DNA from: Streptomyces sp. CoH27
Lineage (GTDB): Bacteria > Actinomycetota > Actinomycetes > Streptomycetales > Streptomycetaceae
DNA length: 64,000 nucleotides
Direction: 5' to 3'
Assembly: GCF_020181035.1 (NCBI RefSeq)
Contig: NZ_JAIQYY010000021.1
Location: 121,849-185,848 of the forward strand
Shown here: one piece after another, positions 8,202-16,634 of the stretch
How positions within the stretch are numbered: the first letter of the stretch is position 1
Layout of the letters: each line of letters starts with the position of its first letter
Notes under the pieces: model-generated
What the model saw: only the letters and a program-made list of their open reading frames with translations
What the model was told of the DNA's origin: nothing
Database searches by the model: none
Translations under genes and position numbers: made by a program

Positions 8202-10702
8202 GCCTCCACCTCCTTGGGGGCCTCTTCGGCGACTGCCGCCGGGCCGATGCGGACGAGGGAGCCGGGCTGTGCCCCGGTGTCGGAGGCGACGCCGGTGCCG
8301 ACGGAGTTCAGCGGGAGCCAGACCACCCGGTCGGGCATCTCGGTGATCCGGAGCGGGAGTTCGACGGTTCCGGCGGAGCCGGTGACGGCGAGGAGGTCGC
8401 CGTCCCGCACGCCCGCCTCGGCGGCCGTTGCCGCGGACACGCGCGCGTGTGCGGCGTGCCGGGTGCCGGCGAGCGCCTCGTCCCCCTCCTGGAGGACGCC
8501 TTGGTCGAGCAGCAGCCGGTGCCCGGCGAGCACGGCCTCACCGGCGGCCGGTCGCGGCAGCACACCCGCGGACTCCTGGGGCTCGGTGGCGCGCGGGCCG
8601 TCCCAGGGGCCGAGCCGGTCGATCTCCGCGCGCGTGGTGCGCAGATCCGGCAGGCCCAGATGGACGTCCATGGCGTCGGCGAGCATCTGCAGCACGCGCG
8701 CGTCGGTCGGGGCGAGGCGGCGGGTCATCTGGTCCGGCTTGAGCGCGGCGTCGAAGAACCGCACCCTGCCCTCCCAGTTGAGGAAGGTACCCGCCTTCTC
8801 GGCGACCGCGGCGACCGGCAGGACGACGTCGGCGCGCTCGGTGACCTCGCTGGGCCGCAGCTCCAGCGACACCAGGAAGCCGACGCTGTCCAGTGCCTCA
8901 CGCGCGCGTGCCGGGTCGGGCAGGTCGGCGACCTCGACGCCCGCGACCACGAGGGCCGACAGTTCGCCCGTGGCGGCGGCTTCGACGATGTGGTGGGTGT
9001 CGCGGCCATAGCGCAGCGGGAGTTCGGCGAGCCCCCAGGCGGCGGCGACCTCCTCCCGCGCGCGCGGGTCGGTCGCCGGACGGCCGCCCGGTAGCAGCGA
9101 CGGCAGCGCGCCCGCCTCGACGGCGCCGCGCTCTCCGGCCCGGCGCGGGATCCACACCAGCCGGGCGCCGGTGGCGGTGGCCGCCCGTACGGCGGCGGTG
9201 AGGCCGCCCGCGACCGAGGCGAGCCGCTCACCGACGACGATCACCGCGCCCTCACCGCGCAGCGCCTCCGCGGCCCTGGTGCCCGGTTCCTCCAGGCCGA
9301 CACCGCTCGCGAGGGCGTCCAGCCACTCGGTCTCGGTGCCGGGCGCGGCCGGCAGCAGCGTGCCGCCCGCCTTCTCCAGCCCGCGCGTGGCGTGCGTGGC
9401 CAGCGAGAACACCTGCTGCTTGCGCCCCCGCCAGGCCTTGCGCAGCCGCAGGAAGACGCCGGGCGCCTCCTCCTCCGACTCGAAGCCGACCAGCAGGACG
9501 GCGGGCGCCTTCTCCAGCGAGGTGTACGTGACACCCGTACCGTCGAGGTCACGGCCGCGGCCGGCCACCTGGGAGGCCAGGAAGTCCGATTCCTCGCCGC
9601 TGTGCACGCGCGCGCGGAAGTCGATGTCGTTGGTGTCGAGCGCCACGCGCGCGAACTTGCTGTAGGCGTAGGCGTCCTCGACGGTCAGCCGGCCGCCGGT
9701 GAGAACGCCGGCCCGGGAGCGGGCGGCGCTCAGCCCGCGCGCGGCCGCGTCCAGCGCCTCCGGCCAGGAGGCGGGCTCCAGGACGCCGTCGGCGCCCCGG
9801 ACCAGCGGGGTGTCGAGGCGGTCCTTGGCCTGCGCGTACCGGAACGCGAAGCGTCCCTTGTCGCAGATCCACTCCTCGTTGACTTCGGGGTCGTTCTCGG
9901 CGAGCCGCCGCATGACCTTGCCGCGCCGGTGGTCGGTGCGGGTGGCGCAGCCGCCGGAGCAGTGCTCGCACACGGACGGCGAGGAGATGAGGTCGAAGGG
10001 GCGCGAGCGGAACCGGTAGGCCGCCGAGGTCAGGGCGCCGACCGGGCAGATCTGGATGGTGTTGCCGGAGAAGTACGACTCGAACGGGTCACCTTCGCCG
10101 GTGCCGACCTGCTGGAGTGCGCCCCGCTCCAGCAGCTCGATCATCGGGTCGCCGGCGATCTGGTTGGAGAACCGGGTGCAGCGCGCGCACAGCACGCACC
10201 GTTCGCGGTCGAGCAGCACCTGACTGGAGATCGCCACGGGCTTTTCGTAGGTCCGCTTCTTTCCGTCGAAGCGGGACTCGGCGTTGCCGTGCGACATGGC
10301 CTGGTTCTGCAGCGGGCACTCGCCGCCCTTGTCGCAGACCGGGCAGTCCAGCGGGTGGTTGATGAGCAGCAGCTCCATCACACCGTGCTGGGCCTTCTCG
10401 GCGGCCGGCGAGGTCAGCTGGGTCTTCACCACCATGCCGTCGGTGCAGGTGATGGTGCAGGACGCTACCGGTTTGCGCTGGCCCTCGATCTCGACGATGC
10501 ACTGCCGGCAGGCACCGGCGGGGGCGAGGAGGGGGTGGTCGCAGAACCGCGGGATCTCGATGCCGAGCTGCTCGGCGGCGCGGATGACCAGGGTGCCCTT
10601 GGGCACGCTGATCTCGATGCCGTCGATCGTCAGCGTGACGAGGTCCTCCGGCGGGACCGCCGCCTCTCCCCCGGCGCCGGGGGCGTTGGTGGTCACGGTC
10701 AT
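8198..10702 (-). CDS. nuoG: NADH-quinone oxidoreductase subunit G
   Basis: NuoG is the largest complex I subunit, carrying several Fe-S clusters of the electron wire in the peripheral arm (834 residues). The N-terminal 2Fe-2S ferredoxin domain shows CDHPLLAPAGACRQC. It is followed by HPLDCPVCDKGGECPLQN, CVLCARCTRF and a molybdopterin-oxidoreductase-like 4Fe-4S domain (SVCEHCSGGCATRT). The C-terminal half is a diverged molybdopterin-oxidoreductase fold. Start ATG 10702 overlaps the nuoF stop. Confidence 0.96.
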   Translation of the reverse strand: MTVTTNAPGAGGEAAVPPEDLVTLTIDGIEISVPKGTLVIRAAEQLGIEIPRFCDHPLLAPAGACRQCIVEIEGQRKPVASCTITCTDGMVVKTQLTSPAAEKAQHGVMELLLINHPLDCPVCDKGGECPLQNQAMSHGNAESRFDGKKRTYEKPVAISSQVLLDRERCVLCARCTRFSNQIAGDPMIELLERGALQQVGTGEGDPFESYFSGNTIQICPVGALTSAAYRFRSRPFDLISSPSVCEHCSGGCATRTDHRRGKVMRRLAENDPEVNEEWICDKGRFAFRYAQAKDRLDTPLVRGADGVLEPASWPEALDAAARGLSAARSRAGVLTGGRLTVEDAYAYSKFARVALDTNDIDFRARVHSGEESDFLASQVAGRGRDLDGTGVTYTSLEKAPAVLLVGFESEEEAPGVFLRLRKAWRGRKQQVFSLATHATRGLEKAGGTLLPAAPGTETEWLDALASGVGLEEPGTRAAEALRGEGAVIVVGERLASVAGGLTAAVRAATATGARLVWIPRRAGERGAVEAGALPSLLPGGRPATDPRAREEVAAAWGLAELPLRYGRDTHHIVEAAATGELSALVVAGVEVADLPDPARAREALDSVGFLVSLELRPSEVTERADVVLPVAAVAEKAGTFLNWEGRVRFFDAALKPDQMTRRLAPTDARVLQMLADAMDVHLGLPDLRTTRAEIDRLGPWDGPRATEPQESAGVLPRPAAGEAVLAGHRLLLDQGVLQEGDEALAGTRHAAHARVSAATAAEAGVRDGDLLAVTGSAGTVELPLRITEMPDRVVWLPLNSVGTGVASDTGAQPGSLVRIGPAAVAEEAPKEVEA

Positions 10703-12048
10703 GCGTTCACCTCCGGGCGGTCCGCCCAGGCCGTCGACTTGGCCGGGTCGAAGGGGCAGCCCCGGCCCGTGATGTGCTGCTCGTACTCCTCGCGGAAGTA
10801 CTTCAGCGAGGAGAAGATCGGGGAGGCGGCGCCGTCGCCGAGGGCACAGAACGACTTGCCGTTGATGTTGTCGGCGATGTCGGCGAGCTTGTCGAGGTCG
10901 GACATGGTGCCCTTGCCGGCCTCGATGTCCCGCAGCAACTGCACCAGCCAGTACGTCCCTTCACGGCAGGGCGTGCACTTGCCGCAGGACTCGTGGGCGT
11001 AGAACTCGGTCCAGCGGGTCACCGCCCGTACCACGCACGTGGTCTCGTCGAAGCACTGCAATGCCTTGGTGCCGAGCATGGAACCGGCGGCGCCCACTCC
11101 TTCGTAATCAAGAGGGACGTCGAGGTGCTCGTCGGTGAACATCGGCGTCGAGGAGCCGCCAGGCGTCCAGAACTTGAGGCGGTGGCCGGGGCGCATGCCG
11201 CCGCTCATGTCGAGGAGCTGGCGGAGCGTGATGCCGAGCGGTGCCTCGTACTGGCCGGGGCTGGCGACATGGCCGCTGAGCGAGAAGAGCGTGAAGCCCG
11301 GGGACTTCTCGCTGCCCATCGACCTGAACCATTCTTTCCCGTTTTTCAGGATGGCGGGAACCGACGCGATCGACTCGACGTTGTTCACAACAGTCGGGCA
11401 GGCATAGAGCCCTTCGACAGCAGGGAAAGGGGGACGCAGCCGCGGTTGACCACGGCGGCCTTCGAGCGAGTCGAGCAGTGCGGTCTCCTCACCGCAGATG
11501 TACGCGCCGGCGCCCGCGTGCACGGTGAGTTCCAGGTCGAGCCCGCTGCCCAGGATGTTCTCGCCGAGGTAGCCCGCCGCGTAGGCCTCGCGCACGGCCT
11601 CGTGCAACCGCCGCAGAACAGGAACGACTTCACCACGCAGATAGATGAAGGCATGCGACGACCTGATGGCATAACACGCGATCACCATGCCCTCGATGAG
11701 GCTATGCGGGTTCGCGAAGAGGAGCGGGATGTCCTTGCAGGTCCCGGGCTCCGATTCGTCGGCGTTGACAACTAGATAGTGCGGTTTTCCATCACCCTGC
11801 GGAATGAACTGCCACTTCATTCCGGTCGGGAATCCCGCGCCGCCTCGGCCGCGCAGCCCGGAGTCCTTGACGTACGCGATCAGGTCGTCCGGTGACATGG
11901 CGAGCGCCTTGCGCAGCCCCTCGTACCCCTCGTGCCTCCGGTAGACGTCCAGGCTCCAGGACCGGTCCTCGTCCCAGAAGGCCGACAGCACGGGTGCGAG
12001 CAGCTTTTCGGGGCTGGTGTCCTTGAGTTCGGCTGCCACGGTCATCAC
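10699..12048 (-). CDS. nuoF: NADH-quinone oxidoreductase subunit F (FMN/NADH site)
   Basis: NuoF oxidises NADH through FMN and passes electrons to the 4Fe-4S cluster N3. The 449-residue product shows the NADH/FMN motifs GRGGAGFPTG and GAGAYICGEETALLDSLEG and the N3 ligand motif ESCGKCTPCREG. The start reads GTG-ATG-ACC at 12048/12045. Either codon could be used, and both overlap the nuoE stop. Confidence 0.97.
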   Translation of the reverse strand: MMTVAAELKDTSPEKLLAPVLSAFWDEDRSWSLDVYRRHEGYEGLRKALAMSPDDLIAYVKDSGLRGRGGAGFPTGMKWQFIPQGDGKPHYLVVNADESEPGTCKDIPLLFANPHSLIEGMVIACYAIRSSHAFIYLRGEVVPVLRRLHEAVREAYAAGYLGENILGSGLDLELTVHAGAGAYICGEETALLDSLEGRRGQPRLRPPFPAVEGLYACPTVVNNVESIASVPAILKNGKEWFRSMGSEKSPGFTLFSLSGHVASPGQYEAPLGITLRQLLDMSGGMRPGHRLKFWTPGGSSTPMFTDEHLDVPLDYEGVGAAGSMLGTKALQCFDETTCVVRAVTRWTEFYAHESCGKCTPCREGTYWLVQLLRDIEAGKGTMSDLDKLADIADNINGKSFCALGDGAASPIFSSLKYFREEYEQHITGRGCPFDPAKSTAWADRPEVNA

Positions 12049-12836
12049 TCCCCCTCCTCTGCGTCACGTTCCGCGGACGGCGCGTCCTGGGGTTCCTCAT
12101 GCGGACCTCCGCGCGGATGGACCACGCGCGCGGGTGCGGCCTCTCCCCTTGCCAGGCGAAGGCCCACCAGCGACGCGGGTCCCGCACTGCCGCCCTCCTC
12201 GACGGCCCCGGGCCGCTCGTCGGGGAAGCCGGCCAGAATCCGCGCGGTCTCCTTGAAGGTGCACAGCCGCGCCCCGCGCGTGGGCTGTACGGGCCGTCCC
12301 GCGCGCAGATCGTCGACCAGGCGCTTGGCACTGCCGGGCGTCTGGTTGTCGAAGAACTCCCAGTTGACCATCACGACCGGCGCGAAGTCGCAGGCCGCGT
12401 TGCACTCGATGTGCTCCAGGGTGACCTTGCCGTCGTCGGTGGTCTCGCCGTTGCCGACGCCCAGGTGTTCCTGGAGGGTCTCGAAGATCTCGTCGCCGCC
12501 CATCACCGCGCACAGCGTGTTGGTGCACACGCCGACCTGGTAGTCACCGGAGGGCCGCCGCCGGTACATGGTGTAGAAGGTGGCGACGGCGGTGACCTCG
12601 GCCGTGGTCAGGTCCAGCATGTCCGCGCAGAACTGCATTCCGGTGCGCGTGACATGGCCCTCCTCCGACTGCACGAGGTGGAGCAGCGGCAGCAGGGCGG
12701 AGCGGGAGTCCGGGTAGCGCGCGATGACCTCGCGCGCGTCCGTCTCCAGCCGGGCCCGGACGTCGTCCGGGTACGCGGGCGCGGGCAGTTCGGGCATGCC
12801 CAGGCTGACGCCCCGCTCCGAAGAAGAGGTGGTCAC
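12045..12836 (-). CDS. nuoE: NADH-quinone oxidoreductase subunit E (2Fe-2S)
   Basis: NuoE is the thioredoxin-fold subunit carrying the 2Fe-2S cluster N1a. The start is GTG 12836 (V-T-T-S-S-S-E-R), overlapping the nuoD stop as GTGA; a more upstream start would lie inside nuoD. The ligand pairs are visible in CTNTLC and ECNAACDFAP. The product has 263 residues, about 90 more than the E. coli protein. The extra part is a C-terminal Ala/Glu/Arg-rich tail after the conserved domain, consistent with Streptomyces homologues. Confidence 0.95.
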   Translation of the reverse strand: MTTSSSERGVSLGMPELPAPAYPDDVRARLETDAREVIARYPDSRSALLPLLHLVQSEEGHVTRTGMQFCADMLDLTTAEVTAVATFYTMYRRRPSGDYQVGVCTNTLCAVMGGDEIFETLQEHLGVGNGETTDDGKVTLEHIECNAACDFAPVVMVNWEFFDNQTPGSAKRLVDDLRAGRPVQPTRGARLCTFKETARILAGFPDERPGAVEEGGSAGPASLVGLRLARGEAAPARVVHPRGGPHEEPQDAPSAERDAEEGE

Positions 12837-14173
12837 CGGTCGACGCCTCCCATCACGGGGTCGATGGACGCGACGGCGACGATCACGTCGGCGACCTGGC
12901 CGCCTTCGCACATCGCCGCCATGGCCTGCAGGTTGGTGAAGGACGGGTCGCGGAAGTGGACCCGGTAGGGGCGGGTGCCGCCGTCGGAGACGGCGTGCAC
13001 GCCGAGTTCGCCCTTGGGGGACTCGACGGCCGCGTACGCCTGTCCCGGCGGGACGCGGAAGCCCTCGGTGACGAGCTTGAAGTGGTGGATCAGGGCCTCC
13101 ATGGAGGTGCCCATGATCTTCTTGATGTGGTCGAGGGAGTTGCCGAGTCCGTCCGGTCCCAGGGCGAGCTGGGCGGGCCAGGCGATCTTCTTGTCAGCGA
13201 CCATGACCGGTCCGGGCTGGAGCCGGTCCAGGCACTGCTCGACGATCCCGAGCGACTGGCGCATCTCCTCCAGGCGGACCAGGAAGCGGCCGTAGGCGTC
13301 GCAGGTGTCGGCGGTCGGGATCTCGAAGTCGTACGTCTCGTAGCCGCAGTACGGCTGTGCCTTGCGCAGGTCGTGCGGCAGGCCGGCGGAGCGCAGGATC
13401 GGGCCGGTGGCGCCGAGGGCCATGCAGCCGGCCAGGTCGAGATAGCCGATGTCCTGCATGCGAGCCTTGAAGATGGGGTTCCCGGTGGCGAGCTTGTCGT
13501 ACTCCGGGAGGTTCTTCTTCATCTTCTTCACGAACTCGCGGATCTGGTCCACCGCGCCGGGCGGCAGGTCCTGGGCGAGTCCGCCGGGCCGGATGTACGC
13601 GTGGTTCATGCGCAGGCCCGTGATGAGCTCGTAGAGGTCGAGAATCATTTCACGATCACGGAATCCGTAGATCATGATCGTGGTGGCGCCCAGCTCCATG
13701 CCGCCGGTGGCGATGGCGACCAGGTGGGAGGAGAGCCGGTTCAGCTCCATCAGGAGCACCCGGATGATCGTGGCGCGCTCGGTGATGTCGTCCTCGATGC
13801 CGAGGAGTTTCTCGACGGCGAGACAGTACGCGGTCTCGTTGAAGAAGGACGTCAGGTAGTCCATGCGCGTGACGAAGGTGGTGCCCTGCGTCCACGTGCG
13901 GAATTCGAGGTTCTTCTCGATGCCGGTGTGCAGATAGCCGATGCCGCAGCGGGCCTCGGTGACGGTCTCGCCCTCGATCTCCAGGATGAGGCGGAGCACT
14001 CCATGGGTGGAGGGGTGCTGAGGACCCATGTTGACGACGATGCGTTCGTCGTCCGCGCGGGTCGCGGACTGGACGATCTCGTCCCAGTCGCCACCGGTGA
14101 CCGTGTATACGGTGCCCTCGGTGGTCTCGCGCGCCGATGCGGCGTCGGCCGCGGATGCTGACTGCATGCTCAC
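12833..14173 (-). CDS. nuoD: NADH-quinone oxidoreductase subunit D
   Basis: NuoD is the 49-kDa-type subunit that lines the quinone-reduction site with NuoB. The 446-residue product carries NMGPQHPSTHGVLRL near the N terminus and family motifs MNHAYIRPGG and SIDPVMGGVDR at the C terminus. It starts at GTG 14173, overlapping the nuoC stop. NuoC and NuoD are separate genes here, unlike the fused NuoCD of enterobacteria. Confidence 0.97.
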   Translation of the reverse strand: MSMQSASAADAASARETTEGTVYTVTGGDWDEIVQSATRADDERIVVNMGPQHPSTHGVLRLILEIEGETVTEARCGIGYLHTGIEKNLEFRTWTQGTTFVTRMDYLTSFFNETAYCLAVEKLLGIEDDITERATIIRVLLMELNRLSSHLVAIATGGMELGATTIMIYGFRDREMILDLYELITGLRMNHAYIRPGGLAQDLPPGAVDQIREFVKKMKKNLPEYDKLATGNPIFKARMQDIGYLDLAGCMALGATGPILRSAGLPHDLRKAQPYCGYETYDFEIPTADTCDAYGRFLVRLEEMRQSLGIVEQCLDRLQPGPVMVADKKIAWPAQLALGPDGLGNSLDHIKKIMGTSMEALIHHFKLVTEGFRVPPGQAYAAVESPKGELGVHAVSDGGTRPYRVHFRDPSFTNLQAMAAMCEGGQVADVIVAVASIDPVMGGVDR

Positions 14174-14940
14174 GAGTACGACCTCCGCTGGTCCGGAGCC
14201 GGAATCTGGGCGCCCTTGTACTCGACGGGGATGCCGCCGAGGGGGTAGTCCTTGCGCTGCGGGTGGCCCTGCCAGTCGTCCGGCATCATGATCCGGGTCA
14301 GGGCCGGGTGACCGTCGAAGACGATGCCGAAGAAGTCGTAGGTCTCGCGCTCGTGCCAGTCGTTCGTCGGGTACACGGAGACCAGCGACGGGATGCGCGG
14401 ATCGGCATCAGGGGCGCTGACTTCGAGGCGGATCAGCCGGTTGTGGGTGATCGAGCGCAGGTGGTAGACGGCGTGCAGCTCGCGGCCCTTGTCGTGCGGG
14501 TAGTGGACGCCGCTGACGCCGGTGCACAGCTCGAAGCGCAGGGCGGGGTCGTCGCGCAGGGTGCGGGCGACGCGGAGCAGGTGCTCGCGTTCGATGTGGA
14601 AGGTCAGCTCGCCGCGGTCGACGACCGTCTTCTCGATGACGTTCTCGGGGAGGAGTCCCTGTTCCTCCAGGGCGCCTTCGAGTTCGTCGGCGACCTCGTC
14701 GAACCAGCCGCCGTAGGGCCTGCTCGCCGGTCCGGGGAGGCGGACCGAGCGGACGAGTCCGCCGTAGCCGGAGGTGTCACCGCCGTTGTTGGCGCCGAAC
14801 ATGCCCCGCTGGACGCGGATCTCCTCGCCGCCCTGGCCGCGCTGGCCGGGGAGGTTGGAGGCGGAGAGGTCCTTCTCGGGGTTCACCCCGTTCGGGGACC
14901 CGTTCACGCCGGCCGTGCCGTTGCCATTCGCGTCGCTCAC
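14170..14940 (-). CDS. nuoC: NADH-quinone oxidoreductase subunit C
   Basis: NuoC is the 30-kDa-type structural subunit of the peripheral arm. It starts with GTG 14940 (V-S-D-A-N-G-N-G), overlapping the nuoB stop, and has 256 residues. The first 70 residues or so are a low-complexity Gly/Asn-rich extension. The conserved core ends with WHERETYDFFGIVFDGHP and PDDWQGHPQRKDYPLGG, the family signature. Confidence 0.95.
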   Translation of the reverse strand: MSDANGNGTAGVNGSPNGVNPEKDLSASNLPGQRGQGGEEIRVQRGMFGANNGGDTSGYGGLVRSVRLPGPASRPYGGWFDEVADELEGALEEQGLLPENVIEKTVVDRGELTFHIEREHLLRVARTLRDDPALRFELCTGVSGVHYPHDKGRELHAVYHLRSITHNRLIRLEVSAPDADPRIPSLVSVYPTNDWHERETYDFFGIVFDGHPALTRIMMPDDWQGHPQRKDYPLGGIPVEYKGAQIPAPDQRRSYS

Positions 14941-15491
14941 CGCAGCAGCCCCTTCATCTCGATCGTGGGCAGGGCCTTGAGCGCGGCCTCCTCCGCCTCG
15001 CGGGCGGCCTCCTCGGCGTTCACGCCGAGCTTGGAGGTCTGGATCTTCTGGTGGAGCTTGAGGATCGCGTCCATCAGCATCTCGGGGCGGGGCGGGCAGC
15101 CCGGCAGATAGATGTCGACCGGGACGATGTGGTCGACGCCCTGGACGATCGCGTAGTTGTTGAACATGCCGCCCGAGGAGGCGCAGACGCCCATGGAGAT
15201 CACCCACTTGGGGTTGGGCATCTGGTCGTAGACCTGCCGGAGCACCGGCGCCATCTTCTGGCTGACCCGGCCGGCGACGATCATGAGGTCGGCCTGGCGC
15301 GGTGAGCCGCGGAAGACCTCCATGCCGAAGCGCGCCAGGTCGTAACGGCCGGCGCCGGTGGTCATCATCTCGATGGCACAGCAGGCGAGGCCGAAGGTGG
15401 CGGGGAAGACGGACGCCTTGCGCACCCAGCCCGCGGCCTGCTCGACGGTGGTCAGCAGGAATCCGCTCGGCAGCTTTTCTTCGAATCCCAT
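14937..15491 (-). CDS. nuoB: NADH-quinone oxidoreductase subunit B (cluster N2)
   Basis: NuoB holds the terminal 4Fe-4S cluster N2 that reduces menaquinone. The 184-residue product has the tandem-cysteine ligand motif FGLACCAIEMM plus MGVCASSGG and LPGCPPRPE, which supply the other two cysteines. The start is ATG 15491, 15 bases after nuoA. The stop overlaps the nuoC start. Confidence 0.97.
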   Translation of the reverse strand: MGFEEKLPSGFLLTTVEQAAGWVRKASVFPATFGLACCAIEMMTTGAGRYDLARFGMEVFRGSPRQADLMIVAGRVSQKMAPVLRQVYDQMPNPKWVISMGVCASSGGMFNNYAIVQGVDHIVPVDIYLPGCPPRPEMLMDAILKLHQKIQTSKLGVNAEEAAREAEEAALKALPTIEMKGLLR

Positions 15492-15506
15492 GTCGTTAAA
15501 GGCCCC

Positions 15507-15866
15507 TCAGTCCCATTCCAGGCCGCCGCGCCGCCATACGTACGCGTACGCGACGAAGACGGTGAGCACGAAGAGCAGCATCTCCACGAGCCCGAAGATC
15601 CCCAGGGCGTCGAAGGTGACGGCCCAGGGGTAGAGGAAGACGATCTCGATGTCGAAGACGATGAAGAGCATCGCCGTCAGGTAGTACTTGATGGGGAAGC
15701 GCCCGCCGCCCGCCGGCGTGGGGGTCGGCTCGATACCGCACTCGTAGGCTTCGAGCTTGGCGCGGTTGTACCGCTTCGGACCGATCAGCGTGGCCATGAC
15801 CACGGAGAAGATCGCAAAGCCTGCCCCGAGGGCTCCCAGTACGAGGATGGGCGCATACGCGTTCAC
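15507..15866 (-). CDS. nuoA: NADH-quinone oxidoreductase subunit A
   Basis: NuoA is a three-helix membrane subunit and the first gene of the nuo operon, 119 residues from GTG 15866. It contains LEAYECGIEP, with the conserved loop cysteine near the quinone site, and FPIKYYLTAMLFIVFDIEIVF. The sequence GAGAGGAGCG just upstream supplies a purine-rich ribosome binding site. The operon runs nuoA to nuoN with overlaps or gaps of 15 bases or less throughout, so one long transcript is expected. Confidence 0.96.
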   Translation of the reverse strand: MNAYAPILVLGALGAGFAIFSVVMATLIGPKRYNRAKLEAYECGIEPTPTPAGGGRFPIKYYLTAMLFIVFDIEIVFLYPWAVTFDALGIFGLVEMLLFVLTVFVAYAYVWRRGGLEWD

Positions 15867-15974
15867 CGCTCCTCGCTCCTCTCAGTCGGCGCTGACTGCT
15901 GGCGGTTGCACAGGGCCCACACCGGCCTCACCGGTCCCCCGAACCCCGCTCGTCCCGGGCGAAGATCGAGAACA

Positions 15975-15990
15975 TGTGAAGCAGGTCACA
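15975..15990 (-). promoter_or_regulatory. Probable Rex (ROP) or Crp operator of nuoA
   Basis: The sequence TGTGAAGCAGGTCACA is an almost perfect dyad ending about 110 bases upstream of the nuoA start. It matches the Rex operator pattern TGTGAA-N4-TTCACA in 11 of 12 arm positions. It also fits the Streptomyces Crp pattern GTG-N6-GNCAC exactly. Rex senses the NADH/NAD ratio, and nuo genes are established Rex targets in S. coelicolor, so Rex is the favoured reading; Crp cannot be excluded from sequence alone. Confidence 0.6.
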
Positions 15991-16024
15991 AGCCCAGCTG
16001 CCACGCATCTTATGCCCGGCGCTC

Positions 16025-16040
16025 TGTGATCTGCGACACG
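16025..16040. promoter_or_regulatory. Second Crp-like site upstream of nuoA
   Basis: TGTGATCTGCGACACG contains GTG-N6-GACAC, which fits the Streptomyces Crp consensus GTG-N6-GNCAC. It lies 35 bases further upstream than the Rex/Crp-like dyad. It fits the Rex consensus much less well than that site does. Confidence 0.35.
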
Positions 16041-16297
16041 GGGTATTCCACAAGCTTTGTGATCTCCACCACCTGACGAAGGATCATGAAGTCGGATGAT
16101 GAGTGATCTTCATACGCGAAGCGTTCAGTTGATCACTAGAAGTGACATTCCGGCTCGTCGCCGCAGGCCGGAGGGGGCGTCTCCATATCAAGAGAGTTCG
16201 CCTGCATGCAAATTGGCGCTGGACGCGACTCCTTGATAGAGGACCGCGTTCACACATCAGGGGGAGCGCGGGGCGCGATGTGGACGGCGGCCGGACG

Positions 16298-16313
16298 TGT
16301 GCGCGCGTTCACG
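16298..16313. promoter_or_regulatory. Weaker Rex-like dyad
   Basis: TGTGCGCGCGTTCACG keeps the outer TGTG and TTCAC of a Rex-type operator but with a GC-rich centre and two mismatches in the left arm. It lies 430 bases from nuoA and 320 from the peptidase gene. It may be chance. Confidence 0.25.
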
Positions 16314-16369
16314 AGCTCCGCGTGCAGGGGTGCCGTCATTTCCTGTGCGCAGGGGACGCCGCCATTCCG

Positions 16370-16385
16370 GTAACCGTTCCGTGAC
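16370..16385 (+). promoter_or_regulatory. GTAAC-N6-GTGAC direct repeat (MtrA/GlnR-type) upstream of the C40 peptidase
   Basis: Two GTnAC half sites start 11 bases apart, one helical turn, as expected for tandem binding of an OmpR-family response regulator. MtrA and GlnR recognise this kind of repeat in Streptomyces, and MtrA controls cell-wall hydrolases in actinobacteria. The site is 250 bases from the peptidase start. Assignment to a particular regulator is inference. Confidence 0.35.
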
Positions 16386-16634
16386 CTCCGCCACACCGAC
16401 GAGAGGCCCCCGAGAACCGGGCTTGGCCAACGACCGCAACCAGTGGTAGGTCGGGGGCAATTCGGGCGTAATGATCAAAGAGCGTGATCAAGGGCTTGAT
16501 CACCGCAGTCCGCAATGTCCGTTACGGCGTCAATAAAGAGCGACACGCCCGGCATTTAAAGTCTCGATTGAGCAACTGTGGCGCAGGACACGTTTCTTGA
16601 AGATATGAAGGAGCCCCTGATACCGGTTGTTCCC

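Larger units (their letters stand above)
15867..16634. promoter_or_regulatory. Regulatory intergenic region between nuoA and the C40 peptidase gene
   Basis: This is the longest gene-free stretch in the window, about 770 bases, and is more AT-rich than its surroundings. It separates two divergent genes. It holds several TGTGA/TCACA-type sites near nuoA, repeated TGATC-containing words (around 16060-16135 and 16465-16505) and a GTAAC/GTGAC direct repeat on the peptidase side. A weak sigma70-like -10 (TAAGAT on the minus strand, 16012-16007) precedes the nuoA-proximal operator. Short open frames inside lack a ribosome binding site and Streptomyces codon bias, so none is called. Confidence 0.6.

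Noticed and set aside
16142..16384. Possible small gene in the nuoA upstream region
   Set aside because: No ribosome binding site, no Streptomyces codon bias and no recognisable domain; it overlaps likely operator sequences.
16386..16634. Cyclic-di-AMP (ydaO) riboswitch upstream of the NlpC/P60 gene
   Set aside because: The conserved GGGGAGCC and GGGGTGAATC-type elements seen in actinobacterial examples were not found by eye.
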